Of a stretch of DNA of 7,461 bases, positions 1 to 6,936 are shown piece after piece. The position numbers and the translations under genes were made by a program. Each line of letters opens with the position of its first letter. Within the stretch, counting starts at the first letter, position 1. The DNA is from UBA4716 sp036310525 (GTDB lineage: Bacteria > Bacillota > Clostridia > UBA1381). Below the pieces are notes generated by a model that made no database searches, had not been told where the DNA came from, and saw only the letters and a program-made list of their open reading frames with translations. The stretch covers positions 1 to 7,461 of the forward strand of contig JAXJRQ010000028.1 of assembly GCA_036310525.1 (NCBI GenBank), given 5' to 3'.

Positions 1-140
1 AAAATGCACAGACAGTTCAATGGCATAAAAATATGAAGGGATTCGCAATTTTACGAATCCCTTCATTAATTTGTACGTTTTAAATATCTTTAAATTGTTA
101 CAAACATAGATTTTAAGCCATTGAACGGTCTGTGCATTTT
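1..140. repeat. Long imperfect inverted repeat (30-bp arms) enclosing the glnN terminator
   Basis: Positions 1-30 and 111-140 are reverse complements with two mismatches (28 of 30 pairs, by eye). The outer 24 bp, beginning aaaatgcacagac, carry a single mismatch. The 80 nt between the arms contain the glnN terminator hairpin. The left arm begins at base 1 of the window, so the repeat may continue outside it, and any target-site duplication cannot be tested. No coding potential is visible inside. The arrangement resembles a miniature inverted-repeat element inserted just after glnN, or a large 3'-UTR fold. Identification as a mobile element is inference; the inverted repeat itself is directly visible. 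Confidence 0.75.
33..66 (-). terminator. Intrinsic terminator of glnN
   Basis: A perfect 13-bp stem (33-45 with 54-66) has an 8-nt loop. Read on the minus strand it is followed by ATTTTTATG, a five-U tract within the first residues after the stem. It lies about 90 nt past the glnN stop codon. On the plus strand the trailing sequence is TTAATTTG, a weaker U-tract, so termination of transcription entering from the left is possible but less convincing. Confidence 0.8.
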
Positions 141-154
141 TATACATTCCCTTT

Positions 155-2260
155 TTATATTCTATATAGTAAATCAGTGTATGTCGGGAACGGCCAGTAG
201 TCTTTTGCTACAACAGTTTCAAGCTCGTCAGCAACGGCTCTTAGTGCTTCCATTGAAGGAATAACCGTATCACGGTAGTAGTTACCTATTTTGAACATAT
301 CATCAGTTTTCGGAACAGCCTTTGAAACAGCGTCAAGCTCGTCAATGCGTGTAATCAGCGCTTCTGTCATATCCGTAAGATTTTGTACCTTTTTCATTTC
401 ATTGGGTGCTGTAATTCCGAGTGATTTTTTTGAAATAAGGTCATCTGTTACAAACTTTGTATATTTAAGTGACGCAGGCAGGATTTCCTGCTTAGCCATT
501 TCGAGCATTGTGAGCATTTCTATATGTAATGTTTTGTTGTATTCTTCCATCATGATGTCACATCTTGTAGTTGTTTCTATTTCGGTGAATACACCATGCT
601 TTGCAAACAATTCAACTGATTTCTTCGTCTTGTAGTTGGGAAGTGCGTCAGGTGTGGTTCTGAAGTTGGGGAGACCGCGTCTTTTTGCTTCTTCAACCCA
701 TTCATCACTGTAGCCGTTGCCGTTAAAGATTATTCTGTCATGCTTTTTGAATGTATCAATGGCAATTTCAAGAGCTTTGTCATGTACCTCTTGTTCTGTT
801 GTACAACCCTCTAATCTTTCTGCAAACTGCGATAATGATTCAGCAACAATTGTGTTTATAACAATATTTATTCCCGAAACAGACTGTGCCGAGCCGGGCA
901 TTCTGAATTCAAATCTGTTACCCGTAAATGCAAACGGCGAGGTTCTGTTTCTGTCGGTTGAGTCTTTCTTGATTATCGGAAGAGATTCAACGCCTGTTTC
1001 AAGAACGGTACCCTTCGGGTCTTTTTTAATATTACCTTTTTTGAGCTGTTCAAGTACATCCGTAAGCTGGTCGCCGAGATAGATTGAAATAATCGCAGGC
1101 GGTGCTTCGTTTGCACCAAGTCTGTGGTCGTTTGCCGCACTTGCAACAGTTACTCTCAATACATCGCTGTATTCATCTACACCCTTTATAACAGCGGCAA
1201 GTAACAATAAGAACTGTACGTTTGTCGATGGGTGCTTACCCGGCTTAAAAAGATTTTCGCCGTCTGATGTGGCAAGAGACCAGTTGTTGTGCTTACCTGA
1301 ACCGCTGATGCCGTTATAGGGCTTTTCATGTAAAAGACAATACAATCCGTGTCTGTCAGCAACCTTTTTGAGGATTTCCATTGTAAGCTGATTGTGGTCG
1401 GTTGCGATGTTTGCTGTCTGATAAATCGGAGCAACCTCGTGCTGTGCAGGAGCGGCTTCGTTGTGCTTTGCTTTGGAAAGTACGCCGAGCTTCCATAATT
1501 CCTCGTCCACCTCTTTCATGAAAGCAGAAACACGTTCTTTAATCTGACCAAAATAATGGTCGTCCATTTCCTGACCCTTTGCGGGACGTGCACCAAAAAG
1601 CGTTCTGCCGGTGAGCATAAGGTCTTTTCTCTTATTGCGAAGCTCCTTATCAACAAGGAAGTATTCCTGTTCAGGACCTACGCATGGCGTAACTCTTGAA
1701 GGTGTTTTTCCGAAAAATTTAAGTATTTTTTTAGTTTCACGGTTAACAGCTTCTATTGAGCGAAGAAGCGGTGTTTTCTTGTCTAAAACTTCACCTGTAT
1801 ACGATACAAAAGATGTAGGAATACAAAGTGAATTATCCTTTATAAAAGCGAATGAAGTCGGATCCCATGTGGTATAGCCTCTTGCCTCAAATGTTGCTCT
1901 GAGACCGCCGGAAGGGAATGAAGAAGCGTCAGGCTCACCAACGATAAGCTCTTTACCTGAAAACTCCATGATAACATTTCCGTCCTCGGTCGGTTGAATA
2001 AAGCCATCGTGCTTTTCAGCTGTAAAGCCGGTCATCGGCTGGAACCAGTGCGTGTAATGCGTACAGCCGTTCTCAATAGCCCAGTCTTTCATAGCGTTAG
2101 CTACTACCTCGGCAACTTCAGGATCAAGCTTTGTACCGTCATTAATTGTTTTGACGAGAGATTTGTATGTTTCTCTCGGCAGACGTGTTTTCATTGTTGG
2201 CAGATTAAAAACCTTTGCACCGAAAATTGCGGAAACATCTCCATTTTTCATATTATTCAT
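155..2260 (-). CDS. glnN: Type III glutamine synthetase (GlnN)
   Basis: It makes glutamine from glutamate, ammonia and ATP in the cytoplasm, as the large GSIII form common in Bacteroidetes, cyanobacteria and Clostridia. At 701 residues it has the length usual for GSIII (about 700) and is far longer than GSI. The N-terminal GSIII signature THYTHWFQPMTG...AEKHD lies at 67-84. Catalytic beta-grasp/active-site elements include VGEPDASSFPSGG at 107-119, GPEQEYF at 195-201 (metal-binding Glu), NEAAPAQHEVAP at 267-278, GSGKHNNWS at 320-328 (ammonia/glutamate-site region), NDHRLGANEAPPA at 377-389, and a FEFRMPGSAQS segment at 450-460. A helical C-terminal domain follows. Two starts are possible, Met1 and Met4. 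The GAAAGG Shine-Dalgarno lies only 2 nt before Met1 and 11 nt before Met4, so the start is uncertain by three residues. The gene has its own promoter and a structured leader. It follows the gat/AspRS unit, whose amidotransferase consumes glutamine. Confidence 0.97.
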   Translation of the reverse strand: MNNMKNGDVSAIFGAKVFNLPTMKTRLPRETYKSLVKTINDGTKLDPEVAEVVANAMKDWAIENGCTHYTHWFQPMTGFTAEKHDGFIQPTEDGNVIMEFSGKELIVGEPDASSFPSGGLRATFEARGYTTWDPTSFAFIKDNSLCIPTSFVSYTGEVLDKKTPLLRSIEAVNRETKKILKFFGKTPSRVTPCVGPEQEYFLVDKELRNKRKDLMLTGRTLFGARPAKGQEMDDHYFGQIKERVSAFMKEVDEELWKLGVLSKAKHNEAAPAQHEVAPIYQTANIATDHNQLTMEILKKVADRHGLYCLLHEKPYNGISGSGKHNNWSLATSDGENLFKPGKHPSTNVQFLLLLAAVIKGVDEYSDVLRVTVASAANDHRLGANEAPPAIISIYLGDQLTDVLEQLKKGNIKKDPKGTVLETGVESLPIIKKDSTDRNRTSPFAFTGNRFEFRMPGSAQSVSGINIVINTIVAESLSQFAERLEGCTTEQEVHDKALEIAIDTFKKHDRIIFNGNGYSDEWVEEAKRRGLPNFRTTPDALPNYKTKKSVELFAKHGVFTEIETTTRCDIMMEEYNKTLHIEMLTMLEMAKQEILPASLKYTKFVTDDLISKKSLGITAPNEMKKVQNLTDMTEALITRIDELDAVSKAVPKTDDMFKIGNYYRDTVIPSMEALRAVADELETVVAKDYWPFPTYTDLLYRI

Positions 2261-2294
2261 TACCTTTCAGCCCACAAATATTTCTTATGTAAAT

Positions 2295-2316
2295 CTTTGT
2301 CTGTGGGCAGACAAAG
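2295..2316 (-). promoter_or_regulatory. Hairpin in glnN 5' leader, loop complementary to the SD-proximal sequence
   Basis: A perfect 9-bp stem (2295-2303 with 2308-2316) with a 4-nt loop lies in the predicted ~115-nt glnN leader. On the minus strand the loop and its flanks read GCCCAC, the exact complement of GTGGGC directly upstream of the glnN Shine-Dalgarno (plus 2270-2275). That would allow a loop-to-downstream pairing (pseudoknot or alternative stem) close to the ribosome site. No U-tract follows the hairpin, so it is not a terminator. It does not match a riboswitch class I can recognise. The structure is visible; a regulatory role is inference. Confidence 0.5.
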
Positions 2317-2382
2317 CGATTTTTAGCAAAATATCTGCTTATGTGTAAATATCAAACACTTACCCATAATAGCATAATACTT

Positions 2383-2412
2383 ATTATATACCAAGAACGC
2401 AGAAATTGTCAA
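2383..2412 (-). promoter_or_regulatory. Predicted sigma-A promoter of glnN
   Basis: On the minus strand, TTGACA (plus 2407-2412) and TATAAT (plus 2383-2388) are both perfect consensus hexamers separated by 18 bp. The predicted transcript starts near 2376, giving a leader of about 115 nt before glnN. Because no convincing terminator lies between the AspRS-like gene and this promoter, some read-through from the gat unit is also possible. Confidence 0.8.
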
Positions 2413-2440
2413 TATTAAACGCCAAATTTTGCAATATGAC

Positions 2441-3745
2441 TTACGGTGTCAGTGTGTGTATATCTCTGGGGAAGAGACTTGCATATCTTATGTCGCTAAG
2501 CTTCATAAGCTTCATAACAAATCTTTCAAGCCCCATGCATGAACCGCCGTGCGGAGGCATACCCTGCTTGTACATACTGATATAATCACTGTAGTTATCA
2601 ATATTTAATGAATATTTTGCTATTTTTTCACTCAGCTCTTCATATGAGTGTATGCGTATACCGCCATTGGATATTTCAATGCCGTTATATAGAAGAACAA
2701 AGCTTTCCGTGGTGTTATCGGATGCGTTTTTTATATAAAACGGTTGCTTGTCATGGGGCATATGTGTAATAAAAATAAAGTCACTGTTAAATTCCCTTTT
2801 AGAATATTCGCAAAGCTTTAATTCGTCCATCGGGTCAAGGTCAGGCTGTGTTTTTGGTTTTGCAAGTATTGCAAGTGCATCATTGAAGGTAAGCGCAGGA
2901 ATAGCATCTATATGCGGAAGCTGTACCTTCAACAGTTCAAGCTCGTTTTTATAGTCTGAATTGAGAGTATTTAATACCGCTTTGATAGTTGCGGTCTGAA
3001 TATTCATAATATCGTATATGTCGTTTGCAAAAGCTGTTTCAAAGTTCAGTGTAGTGTATTCGTTCAGATGACGTGCTGAATTTCGCCTTTTTCCGCTGTA
3101 TGCCTTGCTCACAGAAAATACACGGTCAAAGAATGCGGTACATGATTGCATGTACAACTGTGAACTTTGAGAGAGAAAACATTCATCATTAAAATACTTT
3201 ACCTTGAGTATCCCTGAATTATTTTCAGACTGCTGTTTTGTCAAAACAGGAGGATTTACAAGAGTAAAATCCTCCTGTAGCATAAGCTTACAAAAAGCAC
3301 TTATGACGCCTTCAGTAATTTTAAATATTGCACGTTCATTCGGATGCCGAAGTGCTGTTGTTCGGTTTTCGAGATTATCCTCAAGTGAAAAATTGCATAG
3401 CGTCTCACTGATTGGCAGTGAATATTCCTCGCATGGATGAGATAAAACCCCGAACGACAGAATTTCTGTTTCATAGCCGTAGTTTGCACGCTTTTCTTCC
3501 TTGACTTTTCCTTTGAGATTTATATATGCACCCACGCAAAGCTCATCAATGGTATTTTGACAAAGTTTTGGTGAATATACACCCTGAAAAACATATCTTC
3601 CCGTTCTGAGATATACCAAAGAAAAAGCGCCGCTGTTGCGTATTTTGTGCACACATGCATTAAAGGTTATTTCACTTCCGCATGCGTTTTTTAAGTCTTC
3701 GGGGGTTATTGCCCTCAATAACTCTGTTCCGTTAATTGGTCTCAT
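2441..3745 (-). CDS. Archaeal-type aspartyl-tRNA synthetase-like protein with altered class II motif 2
   Basis: This is a 434-residue class IIb synthetase of the archaeal/eukaryal AspRS type, lacking the GAD insertion that makes bacterial AspRS about 590 residues. An N-terminal OB-fold anticodon domain covers roughly 25-105, followed by a catalytic core. Motif 1 (RHPNERAIFKI...NPPVLT) is at 133-169, motif 3 (MGLERF) is at 404-409, and it ends in LFPRD...LTP. His33 falls where non-discriminating enzymes have His and discriminating archaeal ones have Trp. In the core, the motif 2 FRAE equivalent is Y216-S-G-K219, so the invariant ATP-binding Arg and the Glu are missing. The QSPQxYKQ Lys, which contacts aspartate, is Met199, and EISSGG reads EISNGG (357-362). 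Arg364 and Arg408 remain. The start ATG has AAAGGA 6 nt upstream. It lies 15 nt after gatB, suggesting a supplier of Asp-tRNA(Asn) to GatCAB. The altered residues make normal activity uncertain, and a regulatory or tRNA-binding paralogue is possible. Confidence 0.85.
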   Translation of the reverse strand: MRPINGTELLRAITPEDLKNACGSEITFNACVHKIRNSGAFSLVYLRTGRYVFQGVYSPKLCQNTIDELCVGAYINLKGKVKEEKRANYGYETEILSFGVLSHPCEEYSLPISETLCNFSLEDNLENRTTALRHPNERAIFKITEGVISAFCKLMLQEDFTLVNPPVLTKQQSENNSGILKVKYFNDECFLSQSSQLYMQSCTAFFDRVFSVSKAYSGKRRNSARHLNEYTTLNFETAFANDIYDIMNIQTATIKAVLNTLNSDYKNELELLKVQLPHIDAIPALTFNDALAILAKPKTQPDLDPMDELKLCEYSKREFNSDFIFITHMPHDKQPFYIKNASDNTTESFVLLYNGIEISNGGIRIHSYEELSEKIAKYSLNIDNYSDYISMYKQGMPPHGGSCMGLERFVMKLMKLSDIRYASLFPRDIHTLTP

Positions 3746-3760
3746 AAGTATTCCTTTCTG

Positions 3761-5176
3761 CTATTTGAGCATGTCTGTGAGAATTTCACGTATTATTTGC
3801 GGGTCTGCACTGCCACCCGATTCACGCATAAGCTGTCCCATGAAAAATCCAAAAAGTTTTTCGTTGCCGTCTTTAAACTGCAATACCTGAGATGGATTTT
3901 CGTCAATGATTTTTTTTGCAAGTACACGTAATTCCTCTTTATTGCTGTTTGTGAGCAAATTATGTGTCTGTATAATCTCTGACGCACTTTGTCCGCTTTG
4001 CGACATAATTTCAATCACCTTTTTAGCGTTATTGGCAGTAAGCTTTCCTGATGACTGCATGGTTATTACACCGGCAACCTCATCGGGAGTAAGATTTAGC
4101 TGTGAAATGCTCTTTCCGCTTACATTGATAAGCCTGCTTATTTCGCCGAGCATCATATTTGCTGTTTGTCGGTAATTATTTGTTATTTTAGCAGTTTTGT
4201 CGTAAAAATCAGAAAAATCACGACTTTGAATGATAAGCTCTGCATCTTCATTTGATAGTAAATGCAGCTTCGTCAGGCGCTCAAAGCGTTTGTCGGGCAT
4301 TTCGCACATCTGATTTTTGATGCTGTCAATTTCTTCATCGCTTATTATAATAGGCGGTAAATCAGGTTCGGGGAAGTAGCGGTAATCTTGCGCATCTTCC
4401 TTACAGCGCAATGAAAACGTTGCGTTTTTTGCTTCGTCGTATCTTCGTGTTTCACGAACGACTTTTTTGCCCTTTTGAAGTAAATCACTTTGACGTTTTG
4501 TTTCAAATTCGATTGCTTTTGCAATGAATTTAAGTGAGTTGATGTTTTTTAATTCCGCACGTGTTCCGTATGTATCGGAGGTTTTTTCTTTTACCGATAT
4601 ATTTACATCCACTCTCAGAGAACCCTGCTCCATACGCCCGTCACAAACATCGGCATATTTTAGTAAAAGTGCAATTTTGAGTACAAATTCACGTACTTCA
4701 TCGGATGAAGAAAAATCAGGCTCTGTCACAATTTCAATAAGCGGAACACCGCAACGGTTATAATCAGCATGAGAAAACTTTCCGTTGTGGATAAGCTTGC
4801 CGGCGTCCTCCTCAAGGTGTATGCGGTTTATACGTATTTTTTTACCACTAAAAAGCGATATATATCCGTCAGAGCATATCGGATGGAAAAACTGAGTAAT
4901 CTGATATGCTTTGGGTAAATCGGGATAAAAATAATTTTTTCGGTCGAATGAACTGTAGTTGTTGATTTTGCAGTTTATCGCAAGCCCTGCTTTTACTGCA
5001 AGAGTAACTGCTTCTTTGTTAAGTGTCGGCATGGCACCGGGAAATCCGGCACATACAGGACATATATGTGAGTTTGTATTTTTGCCGAAGCTGTTTTCAC
5101 AGCTACAGAAAATTTTTGATTTTGTCATCAGCTCACAGTGGATTTCAAGTCCGATTACGGGTTCGTAGCTTGCCAT
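3761..5176 (-). CDS. gatB: Aspartyl/glutamyl-tRNA(Asn/Gln) amidotransferase subunit B
   Basis: GatB is the tRNA-binding and kinase subunit of the GatCAB amidotransferase. It phosphorylates the Glu or Asp on mischarged tRNA with ATP, and ammonia channelled from GatA then replaces the phosphate. The 471 residues match family length. Visible motifs include the N-terminal IGLEIHCEL at 8-16, a likely zinc site (Cys24, Cys26, Cys39, Cys42), FDRKNYFYPDLPKAYQI at 77-93, HLEEDAGK at 120-127, VPLIEIVTEPD at 144-154, GSLRVDVN at 185-192 and DYRYFPEPDLPP at 264-275. The C-terminal helical and YqeY-like tail domains run from about 295 to the end (GQLMRESGGSADP at 447-459). A strong AAGGAGG lies 7 nt before the ATG. 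The first 22 nt overlap the end of gatA in another frame, which suggests translational coupling. Confidence 0.98.
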   Translation of the reverse strand: MASYEPVIGLEIHCELMTKSKIFCSCENSFGKNTNSHICPVCAGFPGAMPTLNKEAVTLAVKAGLAINCKINNYSSFDRKNYFYPDLPKAYQITQFFHPICSDGYISLFSGKKIRINRIHLEEDAGKLIHNGKFSHADYNRCGVPLIEIVTEPDFSSSDEVREFVLKIALLLKYADVCDGRMEQGSLRVDVNISVKEKTSDTYGTRAELKNINSLKFIAKAIEFETKRQSDLLQKGKKVVRETRRYDEAKNATFSLRCKEDAQDYRYFPEPDLPPIIISDEEIDSIKNQMCEMPDKRFERLTKLHLLSNEDAELIIQSRDFSDFYDKTAKITNNYRQTANMMLGEISRLINVSGKSISQLNLTPDEVAGVITMQSSGKLTANNAKKVIEIMSQSGQSASEIIQTHNLLTNSNKEELRVLAKKIIDENPSQVLQFKDGNEKLFGFFMGQLMRESGGSADPQIIREILTDMLK

Positions 5177-6576
5177 TTCTGAGCCTCCTTTTCAAATCTG
5201 TCACATACTGCGATGATTGTTTTTTCATCAAACGGCTTTCCTGTAAAGCTTATTCCGATTGGGATTTTATTTTCGTCATAGCCGCAGGGAGTGGCTATAG
5301 CCGGTAGCTTTGCAAGATTTGCTGTAACGGTAAATATGTCTGAATTATACATACTGCTGATTTGACGGTTTGAATTGGTATATACATTCGGCATAAGCGG
5401 AGTTGCAATAATATCACATTTTTCAAAAACAGCATTGTAATCTTCAATGATTTTTGCACGTGCCTTTTGTGCTTTCATGTAATATTCTTCATAATACCCC
5501 GTACTCAGTGCGTAATTTCCGAGCATAATCCGACGCTTTACCTCGTTTCCGAATCCCTCACTGCGTGATTGTGAAATCAGCGTATAAAAATCATCGGCAT
5601 CTTGTGTGCGGTGACCATATCTCACCGAATCAAAACGTGCGAGGTTTGCGGCGGCTTCTGCAGAGGAAATCAGATAATAAGCCGATACCGCATATTCAAG
5701 AGAGGGCATGGAACAGCTGACCATTTCACAACCAATATCGCTAAGACAGTCCATTGCCCTTGAAAATGCTTTTTCAGTCTGCAAATCAAGGTTTTTAATA
5801 AATTCATCAGGTACGCCTATTTTCAAGCCGGAAATGCTTTTTCCGATAAGCGAAAGAAAATCATCGGAAGTGTTATCAACGGAGGTGGCGTCCTTTGCGT
5901 CATTACCACATATGCAATTAAGGACGTATCCTGTGTCCTCGGCACAGCTTGCGATAATACCTATCTGGTCAAGCGATGATGCAAACGCAACAAGTCCGTA
6001 TCGTGAAACAGTACCGTATGTGGGTTTAAGCCCTGTAACACCGCAAAGAGCCGCCGGCTGACGTATTGAACCGCCTGTGTCGCTTCCAAGTGCAAATGCA
6101 CACAAATCAGCGCCTGTTGCGGCGGCAGAGCCCGAGGAAGAACCTCCTGAGGTAAAATCAGAATTTAGCGGATTTTTCACTGCGCCGTAATATGAGGTTT
6201 CGGATGAATTGCCCATTGCAAATTCGTCCATGTTTGTTTTCCCAAGCATGATTGCATTGTGATTGTTCAGTAAATCTATTACGTGCGCATTGTAATTCGG
6301 CACAAAATCATCAAGCATCTTTGAAGCACAGGTTGTACGGATGTTTTTTGTGCAGAGGTTGTCCTTGGCGGCGTACGGTATTCCCGTAAGTGCCGTTTGT
6401 TTGCCCGAACCAATTAACCGCTGTGCTTCTTTGGCGGATTGTAATGCACTTTCCTCGCATACAGTAATAAAGCTGTTAAGCTCTGATACGCTTATTCGTT
6501 CGAGATATTTTTTTGTAAGTTCTTCTGCACTGATTTTTTTTGAGTCAAGTGCCGCTCTTATTTCTCTTAAGGCCAT
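5155..6576 (-). CDS. gatA: Aspartyl/glutamyl-tRNA(Asn/Gln) amidotransferase subunit A
   Basis: GatA is the glutaminase subunit. It hydrolyses glutamine and passes ammonia through the complex to GatB. It belongs to the amidase-signature family with a Ser-cisSer-Lys triad: Lys71 in AAKDN, cis-Ser about 146 in the GGSSSGS stretch (144-150), and nucleophile Ser170 in GSDTGGSIRQP (164-174). The GatA-specific region SRSEGFGNEVKRRIMLGNYALS lies at 337-358. At 473 residues it is slightly shorter than many homologues (about 485) but complete. The ATG is preceded by GGAGGA, which lies inside the last codons of gatC. Only 2 nt separate the gatC stop from this start, so the two genes are translationally linked. 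Confidence 0.98.
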   Translation of the reverse strand: MALREIRAALDSKKISAEELTKKYLERISVSELNSFITVCEESALQSAKEAQRLIGSGKQTALTGIPYAAKDNLCTKNIRTTCASKMLDDFVPNYNAHVIDLLNNHNAIMLGKTNMDEFAMGNSSETSYYGAVKNPLNSDFTSGGSSSGSAAATGADLCAFALGSDTGGSIRQPAALCGVTGLKPTYGTVSRYGLVAFASSLDQIGIIASCAEDTGYVLNCICGNDAKDATSVDNTSDDFLSLIGKSISGLKIGVPDEFIKNLDLQTEKAFSRAMDCLSDIGCEMVSCSMPSLEYAVSAYYLISSAEAAANLARFDSVRYGHRTQDADDFYTLISQSRSEGFGNEVKRRIMLGNYALSTGYYEEYYMKAQKARAKIIEDYNAVFEKCDIIATPLMPNVYTNSNRQISSMYNSDIFTVTANLAKLPAIATPCGYDENKIPIGISFTGKPFDEKTIIAVCDRFEKEAQKWQATNP

Positions 6577-6578
6577 AT

Positions 6579-6833
6579 TTATTCCTCCACGACTCTCGGT
6601 ACAGAAAAGTTATATTCAGCGTCAGATGGGGGAGTTAGCGCACAATCGTTTCGTAAAGCGGTGTATTTAAAGGTAGTTTGAGGGGGTGCCTCCAAATTAC
6701 AGTCAAAGGTGCGTATTTTATCCATAAGACGGATAATGTCACTCATATCAGAGGTGATTTGTACGAGTTCATCATCTGTAAAAGCCAGCGCAGAAAGCTG
6801 TGCAAGATGCATGGCGTCTCTTTTATCAAACAT
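6579..6833 (-). CDS. gatC: Aspartyl/glutamyl-tRNA(Asn/Gln) amidotransferase subunit C
   Basis: GatC is the small belt subunit that wraps the GatA-GatB interface and stabilises the complex. The 84 residues show the family pattern: an N-terminal helix (RDAMHLAQLSALAF) followed by DDELVQITSDMSDII, then an extended middle with FKYTALRND at 55-63, and the C-terminal VPRVVE at 78-83. The ATG at 6831-6833 is chosen because AGGAGA sits 6 nt upstream; an in-frame TTG ten codons earlier has no ribosome site and would add residues not seen in the family. It is first in the gatC-gatA-gatB-AspRS-like unit. At 84 residues it is a little shorter than typical (about 95), mostly at the N-terminus. Confidence 0.95.
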   Translation of the reverse strand: MFDKRDAMHLAQLSALAFTDDELVQITSDMSDIIRLMDKIRTFDCNLEAPPQTTFKYTALRNDCALTPPSDAEYNFSVPRVVEE

Positions 6834-6839
6834 AAAGTG

Positions 6840-6845
6840 TCTCCT
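6840..6845 (-). promoter_or_regulatory. Shine-Dalgarno of gatC that decides its start
   Basis: AGGAGA on the minus strand is 6 nt before the ATG at 6831-6833. It supports the 84-residue gatC and excludes the upstream TTG at 6861-6863, which would place this site inside the coding region. Confidence 0.85.
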
Positions 6846-6897
6846 GTTTAAAGTTTTTTGCAATTTTCTAAACTATAAAAAAGTCTGCATAATGGAA

Positions 6898-6921
6898 GTG
6901 AGCTGTCTAAACGACAGTCAC
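6898..6921 (-). promoter_or_regulatory. Hairpin in the gatCAB leader
   Basis: On the minus strand GTGACTGTC and GACAGcTCAC form a 9-bp stem with one bulged C and a GTTTA loop. It lies about 65 nt before gatC, in the predicted leader. It is not directly followed by a U-tract; a run of six Ts comes about 15 nt later. The fold could be a regulatory leader element or an operator-like dyad. I cannot assign it to a known family, and no T-box features (specifier loop, TGGNACCGCG-type sequence) are present. Confidence 0.4.
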
Positions 6922-6936
6922 GATATTAACTTTTTC

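Noticed and set aside
291..1082. Plus-strand open frames of 110-120 codons inside glnN
   Set aside because: They are antisense shadows of a strongly conserved enzyme gene, with no family resemblance and no ribosome sites worth noting.
2295..2316. glnN leader hairpin as a transcription attenuator
   Set aside because: After the stem the minus strand reads ATTTACATAAG, with no run of Us, so intrinsic termination is unlikely.
2413..2440. Possible terminator after the AspRS-like gene (GCAAAATTTGGC dyad)
   Set aside because: The dyad is short and imperfect, AT-rich in the core, and lacks a following U-tract.
6834..6863. Longer gatC starting at the TTG at 6861-6863
   Set aside because: It would contain the Shine-Dalgarno within the coding region and adds ten residues not seen in the family; the ATG at 6831-6833 fits better.
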